From Chitinophaga silvatica (GTDB taxonomy: Bacteria; Bacteroidota; Bacteroidia; Chitinophagales; Chitinophagaceae), in assembly GCF_003419895.1 (NCBI RefSeq), contig NZ_QPMM01000013.1, positions 186,001 through 250,000 on the forward strand: DNA of 64,000 nt. The letters run 5' to 3'. Positions within the stretch are counted from its first letter, which is position 1. Every line of letters starts with the position of its first letter. A program made the position numbers and the translations under genes. This document shows positions 8,246 to 17,192 of this stretch, one piece after another. The notes below the pieces were generated by a model. The model searched no databases. It was not told the origin of the DNA and saw only the letters and a program-made list of their open reading frames with translations.

Positions 8246-9061
8246 TTAATATTGTTCATTCTCATTAGGGAAGTCGTTAGACTTAACATCCTGAATATAG
8301 GACCTTGTAGCGCCCAATATCACCTCATAAAGATCGAGGTATCTGCGAAGGAAACGAGGCTTAAATTCCTTATTGATGCCCAGCATATCATGCATCACCA
8401 GTACTTGTCCGTCTACATATTTACCTGCACCGATACCGATGGTAGGAATGCCCAGCGCTTCAGAAACTCTTTGGCCTAATTGAGCGGGAATCTTCTCCAG
8501 CACGATACCAAAACATCCTGCTTCTTCCAATAGCTTGGCATCAGCTATCAGTTTTTTGGCTTCATCTTCATCAGTAGCTCTAACGGCGTAAGTGCCAAAT
8601 TTATAGATCGATTGAGGAGTTAAGCCCAGGTGGCCCAATACGGGAATACCAGCAGAAATAATACGTTTTACCGACTCAATGATTTCTTCTCCGCCTTCAA
8701 TTTTAACGCCATGAGCCCCGGTTTCTTTCATAATCCGAACCGCCGATTGCAATGCTTCCTTTGAATTGCCCTGATAAGATCCAAAAGGCAGATCTACCAC
8801 TACAAAACAGCGATTTATTGCTCTTACAACTGAAGAAGCATGATAAATCATCTGGTCTAATGTAATAGGAAGGGTTGTTTCATGTCCTGCCATTACATTG
8901 GAAGCCGAATCACCGACTAACAGCATATCAATACCTGCATCATCAAAAATACGAGCCATTGAATAGTCGTATGCAGTAAGCATGGAGATTTTTACACCAT
9001 CATGCTTCATCTTTCGCAATGTGTGAGTGGTGACGCGCTTAATTTCTTTGTGAACAGACAT
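8246..9061 (-). CDS. panB: 3-methyl-2-oxobutanoate hydroxymethyltransferase
   Basis: A 271-residue enzyme for the first committed step of pantothenate synthesis: transfer of a hydroxymethyl group from methylene-tetrahydrofolate to 2-oxoisovalerate, giving ketopantoate. Diagnostic blocks are LTAYDYSMARIFDDAGID, LLVGDSASNVMAGHETT with the metal-binding Asp, VVVDLPFGSYQG, VKIEGGEE, GHLGLTPQ and IGIGAGKYVDGQVLV. Length is normal for the family. panC and panD are on the same strand about 5-6 kb away, so the pathway is split by ppx and ppk1. It lies 69 bp downstream of ppx. Confidence 0.97.
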   Translation of the reverse strand: MSVHKEIKRVTTHTLRKMKHDGVKISMLTAYDYSMARIFDDAGIDMLLVGDSASNVMAGHETTLPITLDQMIYHASSVVRAINRCFVVVDLPFGSYQGNSKEALQSAVRIMKETGAHGVKIEGGEEIIESVKRIISAGIPVLGHLGLTPQSIYKFGTYAVRATDEDEAKKLIADAKLLEEAGCFGIVLEKIPAQLGQRVSEALGIPTIGIGAGKYVDGQVLVMHDMLGINKEFKPRFLRRYLDLYEVILGATRSYIQDVKSNDFPNENEQY

Positions 9062-9130
9062 AAGCAGTTGTCTTTGTAGTTAATAATAACTGCAAAGGTT
9101 ACAATATAATTAGATAAATGAAAAAGTTTT

Positions 9131-10036
9131 TTATGTGCGGCCGGGGATTTGGGCACTTGCTGCAATCTCTTCGTACAGCGCGTGTATCAGGCCATCGGCC
9201 AACCCAATTTTAGGAACATAGATCTCATCTGTGTTGGCCCATCTCATAATGTTGATATAGATCTGTAGAGCAGGAACAATAACGTCGGCTCTGTCTTCCC
9301 TGATATTGTAAAAGTGTATGCGTTCCTGTACGGTGAAGTTGCTGAATTCTTTATAATAATCTTTAAGGACCTCCAATGTTAATGGCTTGCCTTCCTTACG
9401 TTTCGACAGTGAAAAGATTTTATTGATGTTGCCACCGGAACCAATAGCAATAACAGGATCAGTATTTTTCAGCTGAGCTTTCAGGAAGTCTTTCAGTTGT
9501 TGCCACTGTGTATCGGTAACCTGCTGATGTAAAAGCCTGATGGTACCTATATCAAAAGATTCTTTAAAAACCGGCTGGCCTTTGCTGTAAAGCGCAACTT
9601 CAGTACTACCACCACCAACATCGATGTACAGATAAGATTTTGACTTATCCATAGTTTCTGCGATGTGGTTCTCGAAAATGAAAGCTGCTTCTTCCTGGCC
9701 GGTAATAACACTGATCTCAATTCCGGTTTCATCTTTAACCCGTTCGATCAGGTGATTGCCGTTACTGGCGCCGCGCATCGCTGAGGTAGCACAGGCTTTC
9801 AGATATTTGACCTCATAAACATCCAGCAACAGTTTATATGCTTTGATCGTACTGATCAGGTGTTCGGCTCTTTTTTCTGAAATATAACCACTGTCGAATA
9901 CGTCTAAGCCCAATCTTAAAGGAACTCTCACCAGATTAACCTTGGTGAAGTCGATAATCCCTTTAGTATTGGGCGATACTTCTGTTATAAGCAGCCTTGC
10001 GGCGTTAGAACCTATATCGATAGCAGCTAGTTTCAT
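9131..10036 (-). CDS. ppx: Ppx/GppA-family exopolyphosphatase
   Basis: A 301-residue member of the Ppx/GppA family (actin-like ATPase fold), which removes terminal phosphates from polyphosphate or hydrolyses pppGpp. It has AAIDIGSNAARLLI at the start, the catalytic glutamate region around EISVITGQEEA, and the phosphate-binding loop YIDVGGGSTEVAL. It is a short form holding just the two N-terminal actin-like domains, as is common in Bacteroidota; E. coli Ppx is about 500 residues. It follows ppk1 by 42 bp on the same strand, so synthesis and breakdown of polyphosphate are paired. A private promoter box sits in that gap. Confidence 0.9.
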   Translation of the reverse strand: MKLAAIDIGSNAARLLITEVSPNTKGIIDFTKVNLVRVPLRLGLDVFDSGYISEKRAEHLISTIKAYKLLLDVYEVKYLKACATSAMRGASNGNHLIERVKDETGIEISVITGQEEAAFIFENHIAETMDKSKSYLYIDVGGGSTEVALYSKGQPVFKESFDIGTIRLLHQQVTDTQWQQLKDFLKAQLKNTDPVIAIGSGGNINKIFSLSKRKEGKPLTLEVLKDYYKEFSNFTVQERIHFYNIREDRADVIVPALQIYINIMRWANTDEIYVPKIGLADGLIHALYEEIAASAQIPGRT

Positions 10037-10058
10037 CTATTGATCTTTAAGTAAGCAG

Positions 10059-10066
10059 CAAAGTTA
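10059..10066 (-). promoter_or_regulatory. TAnnTTTG box upstream of ppx
   Basis: Minus-strand TAACTTTG (10066 to 10059) is an exact -7 consensus match 23 bases before the ppx start codon, in the ppk1-ppx gap. No well-spaced -33 TTG was found, so this is a moderate call. Confidence 0.45.
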
Positions 10067-10078
10067 AAAAAATTGAAA

Positions 10079-12229
10079 TTAATGGTATTGCTTCTCACTC
10101 AAATACTTGTATATCTCAATTTGTGTTCTTACTTTTTTATCACCTTCTGTTTTGTATTCATTCTTCTGATCGTTATCCAGGATCCGGGATTTAACGTTTC
10201 CGCTAAGCTGGATATTCATGATATCGACCAGCTCCTGACGTATAGCCGGGTCCGTAATTTGAACGGCTGCTTCTACCCGGTGATCCAGGTTTCGGATCAT
10301 CCAGTCACAGGAGGCGATGTATACCTTTTCCTGGCCACCATGATGGAAAATAAATACCCTGGCATGTTCCAGATATTCATCTACGATACTTACGGCCATG
10401 ATGTTTTTCTTCCACTTTTTATTTTCGGTATAAGCGCAGCAAATTCCCCGTATCACCATTTTTACGTTTACCCCGAATTTAGCCGCCTCATATAATTTAC
10501 CAATCAGAACAGCATCTGAAAGCGAGTTCATTTTAATGGTAATGGCTGCTTTCTTATTATGTTTTGCGTTTTTAATCTCTCTGTCTATCAGTTTCAGGAA
10601 GGTATCCCTCATGTTGGTAGGGCTTACAGGTAATGTTTTACATTCCTGCAGAATTCTCACATCATGCCTGGTGTTTTCGAGGTAGGAAAAGATCCTGTTA
10701 ATATCAGCCATAATTGCCCGGTTGGAGGTAAGCAGGCAGTGATCACCATAAATCCTGGCAGTTTTTTCATTCAGATTCCCGGTACTGATAAATCCGCATT
10801 GAATGGTTTTATTGCCAATCCTTTTCTTGATAACGCAAAGTTTGGCGTGAACTTTCATATCAGGAACTCCCAGGAATACCTTAACGCCTTCTTCCTCCAA
10901 TCTCGATTTCCAATCTATGTTGGCAGCTTCGTCAAACCTGGCCCTGAGTTCCAGTACCACAGTAACCTGCTTGCCGTTTCTGACAGCATTAATGAGGGCA
11001 TTTATAACTTTTGAGTTACGTGCCAGTCTGTACGCTGTTATTTTGATGGAAGAAACGTTTGGATCAATGGCTGCTTCCCGGAGTAAGTCGATGATAGTAT
11101 CAAAAGAATGATAAGGGAAATGCAGCATCACATCGTGACGTTGGATTACATGCATTACACTTGGAGCATTCTGAAAAAGCGGATGAATAAAGGTTTTACG
11201 ATGAGTATGAGGCGGGAAGATCGACTCAGGGAAGCTCATGAAATCCTTAAAGTTATGAATTCTGGCGCCGGGGATGAGGTTGTCTTTCCCTGATAAGCCC
11301 TGGCGGCGCATGAGATATTCGAGCAATAAAGGATCAATTTCCTTGTCGTACACAAAGCGCACGGGTTTACCCTTCCGGCGGTCTTTAAGCCCTTTTTCCA
11401 GCTGATGGATCAAACTATCGGAAACATCATTGTCAATGTCTAATTCGGCATCTCTGGTCACTTTAATGATATGTGCAGAGAACTTATCGTACCCGAAGTA
11501 AACAAAGATGTTTGGGAGGCAGAAACGGATGAGGTCTTCCAGCAGAATAATATCATGCTCTCCTGGTTTGGAGGGGAGGATGATAAACCGGGGTAATACA
11601 TTGGTAGGAATTTCTATCAATGCAAATTTCTGGCGTACGGAGTTATCTTGTCTGGCCAGTACTATGGCCAGGTAAATTGATTTATCGCGAAGAATAGGGA
11701 ATTGTTGGATACTTTCTATCATCAAAGGGATGATATTCGTGCGTACCTGCTCGTTGAAATAGTTGAGAACGAACTTTTGCTGTTCCTTATTCAGTTGTTT
11801 TTCGGTGCGGAGATAGATATGCTGGGATTCCATTTCCTTAGCGATATCTTTCCAGACGTGATCAAATTCCTGTTGTTGTTCGATTACTTTATTTTGAATT
11901 TCCTGTAAGATTTTATCAGGATTTTCTTCCAGGTGCATTTTAGCAGTTTTGCCAAAAGACATCATTCTTTTAAGTGTGGCAACTCTTACTCTGAAGAATT
12001 CATCGAGGTTATTGGAGAAAATTCCAAGGAATCTGATTCGTTCGTGAAGGGGTACCGTTTTATCTGCAGCTTCCTGGAGTACCCGGGCATTAAATGCCAG
12101 CCAGCTGATATCTCTGGCAATGAGCCTTTTCTTTTCGGGAGGGGTACTTTTTTTTCGGGTCGTTTTCTTGGTTAATGATACATCCGGCATTGTAATATTA
12201 TCAAAAGTCTCACCATTCGGCAAACGCAT
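10079..12229 (-). CDS. ppk1: Polyphosphate kinase 1
   Basis: A 716-residue PPK1, which reversibly makes polyphosphate from ATP. The N-terminal domain starts with RDISWLAFNARVLQEA and has RIRFLGIFSNNLDEFF. The phosphorylated histidine is His461 in DMKVHAKLCVI, and the second catalytic histidine is His622 in EHARVFIF; both phospholipase-D-like halves are present, with ITAYRLARNSKV and TGNLNEKTARIY. The start used gives a 13-residue extension before an alternative ATG (MPDVSLTKK, at 12190) and a basic region; either start is possible. Length is typical. It pairs with the downstream ppx. Confidence 0.95.
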   Translation of the reverse strand: MRLPNGETFDNITMPDVSLTKKTTRKKSTPPEKKRLIARDISWLAFNARVLQEAADKTVPLHERIRFLGIFSNNLDEFFRVRVATLKRMMSFGKTAKMHLEENPDKILQEIQNKVIEQQQEFDHVWKDIAKEMESQHIYLRTEKQLNKEQQKFVLNYFNEQVRTNIIPLMIESIQQFPILRDKSIYLAIVLARQDNSVRQKFALIEIPTNVLPRFIILPSKPGEHDIILLEDLIRFCLPNIFVYFGYDKFSAHIIKVTRDAELDIDNDVSDSLIHQLEKGLKDRRKGKPVRFVYDKEIDPLLLEYLMRRQGLSGKDNLIPGARIHNFKDFMSFPESIFPPHTHRKTFIHPLFQNAPSVMHVIQRHDVMLHFPYHSFDTIIDLLREAAIDPNVSSIKITAYRLARNSKVINALINAVRNGKQVTVVLELRARFDEAANIDWKSRLEEEGVKVFLGVPDMKVHAKLCVIKKRIGNKTIQCGFISTGNLNEKTARIYGDHCLLTSNRAIMADINRIFSYLENTRHDVRILQECKTLPVSPTNMRDTFLKLIDREIKNAKHNKKAAITIKMNSLSDAVLIGKLYEAAKFGVNVKMVIRGICCAYTENKKWKKNIMAVSIVDEYLEHARVFIFHHGGQEKVYIASCDWMIRNLDHRVEAAVQITDPAIRQELVDIMNIQLSGNVKSRILDNDQKNEYKTEGDKKVRTQIEIYKYLSEKQYH

Positions 12230-12338
12230 ACAAACTATTTTACATTCAAAAAATTCACATCGTATTATAGATTGCGATGATACAGTTTTCAGGGTAAATA
12301 CTGTATTAAATTAAAGTTAAGGAAAAAAGTGATGTATA

Positions 12339-12469
12339 TCGCAAAGAGGCAAAGAAGCAAAGTAGCAAAGAATAAAAAGTGAATAATGATAAAAGCGGAT
12401 GTTTTTTTAAAAAACATCCGCTTTTATCAAATAATTTCTTTGCTACTTTGCTTCTTTGCCTCTTTGCGA
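12339..12469. repeat. Nested palindrome: 34-bp GCAAAGA-rich arms around a terminator
   Basis: The left arm 12339-12372 and right arm 12436-12469 are perfect inverted copies over 34 bp. Each is built from short units of the GCAAAGA/GGCAAAGA kind. Between them lies a second, independent palindrome (12388-12428). The right arm supplies the last codons and the stop codon of the UPF0104 gene (C-terminus QRGKEAK). Similar GCAAAGA-type repeats are known to be scattered in Bacteroidota genomes; whether this copy belongs to such a family needs a genome search. Confidence 0.85.
12388..12428. terminator. Bidirectional terminator hairpin inside the palindrome
   Basis: GATAAAAGCGGATG at 12388-12401 pairs with CATCCGCTTTTATC at 12415-12428. 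The centre is T7-A6, which continues the stem. Read leftward, it terminates the UPF0104 gene after its stop codon. Confidence 0.7.
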
Positions 12470-13453
12470 GAAAACAGATAATCCGATGAGGCTGATAATA
12501 CCCAGTACAATTACGAGGGCAGTTTGAGCAGCCCAGATGATCCATCCGAAAGCAAAACCAATGGCATAGGGAATGCCGTATAATTCAAGTGTTTTTTGAA
12601 CGAGGGGAGGGTAAGCTCCGATTCCGCCTGGAGTAACGATCATGCCTACACTACCAATCATGAGTACAGCTAGTGCGGCGCTAAGGCCCAGGTGGTTCGT
12701 TTCCTTAAGGCAGTAGAAGCCAATATAAACCTGTGAGAGGTAGCAGCCCCAGATAAGGATTGAATAAACGATGAACCATCCTTTATTCTTCATTTTACCG
12801 ATTGAAAGAATTCCTTCCAGGATACCGCGGGCAAGATTTTTAACGGTAACGGCTACTTTGGAACGTGAAAATTTCCGAAGGAGCCAGGCAATGAGTACAA
12901 TAACTAGAACCAGGATTCCAATTCCGGCCAGGATTTGTACCAGGTTGGCATTGGCGATTTTTTCGCTGAGTTTTTGAATGATTGTTTCATTGACGTAAGA
13001 GCCTAGCGTTTCGAGCTGTGAAAGTACGGTAAGTACCATGAGGAGGATAAGACAGAGCAGATCAACGGCACGTTCGGCGATCATGGTGCCTACGAGTTTA
13101 TCGGCTGGCACTTTTTCGTAGCGTGCGATAACGCCGCAGCGGGTAACTTCTCCCAGACGGGGAATGGCCAGGTTTACGAGGTAACCTACCATAACAGCAA
13201 AAAAGGTGTTGAGAGTAGAAGGCTGATAGCCTAATGGCTTCATGAGGAATTTCCATCTAATGGCTCTGAACCAGTGACTGGCGATACCAATGATCATAGT
13301 TGGTATAAGTAGCCAGTAGTTGGCACTACGAAAAGCAGCATTGATTTGAGCCCATTGTTCCGGAGAAATACCTCTGGTAAACAGCCAAATAAGTAACACC
13401 CCTATGCCGAAAAAGCAAATAAACTTTAGAAGGTTTTTTAGTGCTTTAGGCAT
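12443..13453 (-). CDS. UPF0104 / lysylphosphatidylglycerol synthase-type membrane protein
   Basis: A 336-residue polytopic membrane protein of the UPF0104 (LPG synthase transmembrane region, AglD-like) family. About eight hydrophobic helices are visible, with family motifs SHWFRAIRWKFLMKPLG, FFAVMVGYLVNLAIPRLGEVTRC and VTPGGIGAYPPLVQKTLELYG (each seen as a shorter core). It lacks the soluble aminoacyl-transferase domain of MprF, so its substrate is unknown; flipping of a lipid is a guess. It follows panD by 41 bp in a panC-panD-UPF0104 run. Its last eight codons lie in the right arm of a palindromic repeat, so its C-terminus has probably been rewritten by that element. Confidence 0.85.
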   Translation of the reverse strand: MPKALKNLLKFICFFGIGVLLIWLFTRGISPEQWAQINAAFRSANYWLLIPTMIIGIASHWFRAIRWKFLMKPLGYQPSTLNTFFAVMVGYLVNLAIPRLGEVTRCGVIARYEKVPADKLVGTMIAERAVDLLCLILLMVLTVLSQLETLGSYVNETIIQKLSEKIANANLVQILAGIGILVLVIVLIAWLLRKFSRSKVAVTVKNLARGILEGILSIGKMKNKGWFIVYSILIWGCYLSQVYIGFYCLKETNHLGLSAALAVLMIGSVGMIVTPGGIGAYPPLVQKTLELYGIPYAIGFAFGWIIWAAQTALVIVLGIISLIGLSVFSQRGKEAK

Positions 13454-13494
13454 GTAGCAGGACTTTAGGGTTGATTAAAAAACAATAAATGGGT

Positions 13495-13839
13495 TTATAA
13501 TTTATTTCCCTCTTTCGGGAATACGGCAATAGGTGTATATTTTTTAGCTTCTTCGAAGTCCATAATTGCATAGGAGATGATAATTACGATATCTCCTGGA
13601 GCAACCTTTCTGGCAGCCGGGCCATTCAGACAGATGACACCAGAAGCACGTTTTCCTTTAATTACGTAAGTTTCTAGTCTTTCTCCGTTATTAACGTTTA
13701 CTACCTGAACTTTTTCGTATTCAATTAAACCAGCGGCATCCATCAGGTCTTCGTCAATCGTGATACTTCCAACATATTGCAGATTGGCTTCCGTAACTAC
13801 CGCGCGGTGAATCTTACACTTTAAAATTTCAATTTGCAT
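13495..13839 (-). CDS. panD: Aspartate 1-decarboxylase (pyruvoyl enzyme)
   Basis: A 114-residue PanD, which decarboxylates L-aspartate to beta-alanine for pantothenate synthesis. The precursor cuts itself between Gly24 and Ser25 in LQYVGSITID, and the serine becomes the pyruvoyl group. Also present are KCKIHRAVVT with the catalytic Lys and His region, NGERLETYVI, and LNGPAARKVAPGD. The length is standard. It lies 117 bp after panC and has its own promoter box in that gap. Confidence 0.97.
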   Translation of the reverse strand: MQIEILKCKIHRAVVTEANLQYVGSITIDEDLMDAAGLIEYEKVQVVNVNNGERLETYVIKGKRASGVICLNGPAARKVAPGDIVIIISYAIMDFEEAKKYTPIAVFPKEGNKL

Positions 13840-13876
13840 AACTATAACTGGCTTAACGCTGTTTAAAGAGCGTTTG

Positions 13877-13884
13877 CAAAGCTA
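13877..13884 (-). promoter_or_regulatory. TAnnTTTG box upstream of panD
   Basis: Minus-strand TAGCTTTG (13884 to 13877) is an exact -7 match 38 bases before the panD start. An imperfect hairpin (13912-13920 with 13937-13945) lies between it and the panC stop, so panD can be expressed on its own. Confidence 0.5.
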
Positions 13885-13956
13885 TGGAAAAATAACCGAA
13901 CATAAATCAGCGCCCGCTATAGAATTGCAGTAAGCGATGGCGGGCACTGAATATGG

Positions 13957-14826
13957 TTAAATCCGGCCTTGTAAAATTATGTTATCGATCAGTCGGACAC
14001 CGTCGAGCCAGGCAGCGATGGCGGCTACTACGGTAGCGCTTTCAGCGGGAGGTTCGTTTAGTTTGTGAATGGTACCGTTTTCTACTATCAGAATATCAAC
14101 GTATTCGGGATCGAATCCTTCATTTTTGAGGAAGTCGAATGCTTCGTGGGCATCTTCCATAAAAAGGAGGCCTTTACCGTAGTTCTGTTTTATCTTTTGC
14201 AGTGCTTGATAAATAGCAATTGCTTTTTTTCTGGCAGTGGGAGAGAGTCGGGCATTCCGACTGCTCATGGCTAAACCATCGGCCTCACGTTGGGTAGGAC
14301 ATACTACCAGTTTGGTATTTGACTGAATGATATGCAGCAGTTGACGAACAATCAGACACTGTTGAAGGTCTTTTTGTCCCATAAAAAGCTGGTCAGGTTG
14401 CACAATATCCAGTAACTTGTGAACGATTATACCAACGCCTTGGAAATGTCCTGGTCTGAATTCTCCTTCGAGAAGGTTTTCCAGGTTTCCGAAGTCGTAA
14501 TGGGGTTGTTGACCGTTGGGCCCATCAGGATACATTTCTTCTACAGATGGTAAAAAAAGTATATCCGTGGATACAGTATTTAATTTTTTAATATCCTCAT
14601 CTACGGTAATGGGATATTTTTCGAAATCTTTTGAATCATTGAATTGTGTCGGATTGACAAAAATGCTGCAAACGACCACATCCGTTTCTTTTTTTGCGGC
14701 CTGAATAAGTGACAGGTGTCCTTGGTGGAGGGCGCCCATAGTAGGCACAAAACCAATGCTTTTGTTATTTTTTCTTACCAGGTCTAAATGCTTCTTTAGG
14801 TCGGTTTTGCGCTTAAATAGATACAT
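13957..14826 (-). CDS. panC: Pantothenate synthetase
   Basis: A 289-residue PanC, which joins pantoate and beta-alanine using ATP. It has the nucleotidylyltransferase signature GFVPTMGALHQGHLSLI (HxGH-type), FVNPTQFNDSKDFEKYP, GEFRPGHFQGV, FMGQKDLQQ and the KMSKS-like SSRNARLS. Length is normal. It heads the leftward panC-panD-UPF0104 run and is divergent from the glycogen-synthase-like gene. A small hairpin follows its stop codon. Confidence 0.97.
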   Translation of the reverse strand: MYLFKRKTDLKKHLDLVRKNNKSIGFVPTMGALHQGHLSLIQAAKKETDVVVCSIFVNPTQFNDSKDFEKYPITVDEDIKKLNTVSTDILFLPSVEEMYPDGPNGQQPHYDFGNLENLLEGEFRPGHFQGVGIIVHKLLDIVQPDQLFMGQKDLQQCLIVRQLLHIIQSNTKLVVCPTQREADGLAMSSRNARLSPTARKKAIAIYQALQKIKQNYGKGLLFMEDAHEAFDFLKNEGFDPEYVDILIVENGTIHKLNEPPAESATVVAAIAAWLDGVRLIDNIILQGRI

Positions 14827-14861
14827 AATTCATTGCTTAAAAGGATGTTAAAACTGACAGA

Positions 14862-14895
14862 TTGACCAATATTCCGTAAAAAATCCGTAATTTTG
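14862..14895 (+). promoter_or_regulatory. TAnnTTTG promoter of the GT5-like/DUF4270/metK run
   Basis: TAATTTTG at 14888-14895 is an exact -7 match; TTG at 14862-14864 lies 23 bases upstream. The predicted start is about 35 nt before the ATG at 14937. Confidence 0.6.
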
Positions 14896-14936
14896 CAAGC
14901 CAAATTAAAAATTACTGCATTAATAATCAGCGTTAA

Positions 14937-15755
14937 ATGTCCACAAAGAAAAGAATTCTTTTTATTGCCCAAGAGATGTCGCCGTATCTGGAGTTGAGTG
15001 AATATGCGGCCATGGTCAATAAAATGGCAATTAAGTCCAATGAGGCTGGCCTGGAAGTGAGAGTGATCATGCCTAGATTTGGAATTATTAATGAGAGAAG
15101 ACACCGTTTGCATGAAGTTGTAAGGTTGTCGGGTATCAACATAGTAATTGACGGAGATGATTATCCGTTGATTATTAAGGTTGCCTCGCTGCCTAATGCC
15201 CGTTTGCAGGTGTACTTCCTGGATAATGAAGATTATTTTAAGCGGAAGACGGTTTTTGCAGATGAGAACGAGGAGTTTTTTGATGACAATGCTGCGAGAG
15301 CTGTGTTCTTCTGTAAAGGAGCCCTCGAGACGGTGAAAAAATTCGGATGGCCTCCGGATATTATTCATTGTAGCGGGTGGATGACTTCTTTGATTCCGAT
15401 GTATTTAAAAACGGCCTATAAGAAGGAACCTGTTTTTGCTAATTCAAAAGTCATATATTCGTTGACGCCAAATTCTTTTAAAGAGAAGTTGGGTTCAACT
15501 TTCATTAAAAAAGCGACTATCAGTAATCAGATTAAGGAAAAAGATCTGGAGCTTTTTAAAGAAGGTACCAATACTGCTTTAAACAGAGGTGCAGCGAAGT
15601 ATGCAGATGCTGTTGTGTTGGCCGGTGAGAAACTGGAGAAGAAAGTGGTGGATGAGGTTAAAGCGGAAAAAGGAAAGATAATCTTACCTTTCAAAAAAGA
15701 TAATGAAGATCTTGGCGATTACTTACAATTGTATAACCAGTTGTTAGGCAAATAG
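14937..15755 (+). CDS. Glycogen/starch synthase-like protein, N-terminal domain only
   Basis: A 272-residue protein matching only the N-terminal half of GT5 glycogen/starch synthases: KRILFIAQEMSPYLELSEYA, EVRVIMPRFGIINERRHRL, VYFLDNEDYFKRK, NAARAVFFCKGALE and PDIIHCSGWMTSLIPMYLK. The ADP-glucose-binding KTGGL motif expected after the first strand is replaced by LELSEYAAM. The whole C-terminal GT-B domain is missing and the ORF ends cleanly. It is unlikely to make glycogen; Bacteroidota databases nevertheless name such proteins glycogen synthase. It is the first gene of a run with DUF4270 and metK, and is divergent from panC. Role unknown. Confidence 0.8.
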   Translation: MSTKKRILFIAQEMSPYLELSEYAAMVNKMAIKSNEAGLEVRVIMPRFGIINERRHRLHEVVRLSGINIVIDGDDYPLIIKVASLPNARLQVYFLDNEDYFKRKTVFADENEEFFDDNAARAVFFCKGALETVKKFGWPPDIIHCSGWMTSLIPMYLKTAYKKEPVFANSKVIYSLTPNSFKEKLGSTFIKKATISNQIKEKDLELFKEGTNTALNRGAAKYADAVVLAGEKLEKKVVDEVKAEKGKIILPFKKDNEDLGDYLQLYNQLLGK

Positions 15756-15812
15756 CCAATTAATAAGCATGTTCGGGCAGTTTTAAAACAATACTCACTA
15801 ACAACTTAACGC

Positions 15813-17171
15813 GTGAAGATCAATTTCAGGAACCTTAGCTTTTTAGCTACCTATATAACTCTACTATTTGGAGCTGCTGGTTGTAACAAATCAACAATTC
15901 TTGGAGGAAGTCTTATTCCCCCGGGCGATCTGGTAAATTCACAGGATACTATCATTACCGACATCATAGCCAACAACATCCTACGCTATGATTCTTCCAT
16001 TCTGAATGGTCAGAATGCCTATAAAAAAATCCTCGGTTCAATTAATACCGACCCGGTTTTCGGTAGAACCCAGGCCTTCGTGTTTATGCAGGTGTCATTA
16101 CCGAAGAGCGATTTTACCTTTGATGGTACCGGTCAGACGTTGGACTCTGTAGTATTATCCGTTAGCTATGCAGGATATTCCGGAGACTCGTCTACTCCAC
16201 AAACCTTCAGGGTTTATCGTATGAATGAACCAGGGTTTACCATTGATTCGAATTATGCTTACAATAAAGTGTTGGGGTATAACAAAGGCGAATTACTAGG
16301 TACAGCTACTGTTACTCCTATTTCACTGCGCGACTCCGTAAATATTTACGGGAATATGCAAGCCGCACAGCTCAGAATTAAATTGAGCAGTGCATTTGGA
16401 AATAATTTATTGCAACAAACCACTGATGGTGCCTTTAAAAATGATTCGTCGTTCAGGGATTATCTGAAAGGGTTTGCCATTGTACCTGATACCAGTTTAG
16501 GTAACACCAGCAATATGATTTATCTGGATCTCAACAACTCCAATACCAAGTTGTCTGTTTTCTATAAAAACAGTACTGATGATTCCCTGATTGCAACAAT
16601 GGGATTCAATCAGTATGCCAGTGCACACGCGAACTATTTTATTCGTAATTATAATGGTTCTCAGGCTGCCAGATTTATTAACTCCAATAATCCAAATGGC
16701 GACAGCCTTTTGTTCCTGAATGCAGCTCCGGGATTATTTACCAACATTAAAATTCCGGGATTGGAGAACTTCCCTAATGTGTTAATCAATAAAGTTGAAT
16801 TGGTAATTACTGAGGTAACTAATGGACCAACTGATAGAAATGATATTTTTATTCCTCCAACTAGCTTATCTTTGCGCCAGTATACAAACGGTGATACCAC
16901 CAAAATCCCCGTTGATTATAATGTAGGAGGTGCTTCATACTTTGGCGGCACACGTCAGGTGGTTACCAACTTTGGAGGAGTGCAGGTATCTCAATATACC
17001 TTTAACCTTGCAAATACCGTTCAACGGTTCATCAAGAAGCTCGACCCCAATAACGGTTTCAGATTGGAGGGCTATTCCCCTCTTTACATGGATGTAAATC
17101 GTGTGAAGGCCGGAGGAAGCAATCTTTCGCAGTATAATATCAAACTCAGAATTATTTATACTAAACCATAA
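15813..17171 (+). CDS. DUF4270 lipoprotein
   Basis: A 452-residue protein with a GTG start, a hydrophobic signal and a lipobox (LLFGAAGC, Cys24), so it is a lipoprotein. The body fits DUF4270, a Bacteroidota family often found beside the GT5-like gene: a QDTIITDIIANN start, then GSINTDPVFGRTQAFVFMQ, and a C-terminal NVNRVK-like / LSQYNIKLRIIYT end. It is probably anchored in the outer membrane. The molecular role is unknown. It begins 57 bp after the GT5-like gene and ends 21 bp before metK. Confidence 0.85.
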   Translation: MKINFRNLSFLATYITLLFGAAGCNKSTILGGSLIPPGDLVNSQDTIITDIIANNILRYDSSILNGQNAYKKILGSINTDPVFGRTQAFVFMQVSLPKSDFTFDGTGQTLDSVVLSVSYAGYSGDSSTPQTFRVYRMNEPGFTIDSNYAYNKVLGYNKGELLGTATVTPISLRDSVNIYGNMQAAQLRIKLSSAFGNNLLQQTTDGAFKNDSSFRDYLKGFAIVPDTSLGNTSNMIYLDLNNSNTKLSVFYKNSTDDSLIATMGFNQYASAHANYFIRNYNGSQAARFINSNNPNGDSLLFLNAAPGLFTNIKIPGLENFPNVLINKVELVITEVTNGPTDRNDIFIPPTSLSLRQYTNGDTTKIPVDYNVGGASYFGGTRQVVTNFGGVQVSQYTFNLANTVQRFIKKLDPNNGFRLEGYSPLYMDVNRVKAGGSNLSQYNIKLRIIYTKP

Positions 17172-17192
17172 ATCTACTAATCCCGGTTTTTT

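Noticed and set aside
12339..12469. GCAAAGA repeats as a CRISPR array
   Set aside because: The units are 7-8 bp without spacers and are arranged as one inverted pair.
12306..12545. 79-residue minus-strand ORF beside UPF0104
   Set aside because: It is made of palindrome sequence plus a shifted frame of the UPF0104 gene.
14796..15368. 190-residue minus-strand ORF
   Set aside because: It is antisense to the GT5-like gene, which has clear family motifs and a promoter.
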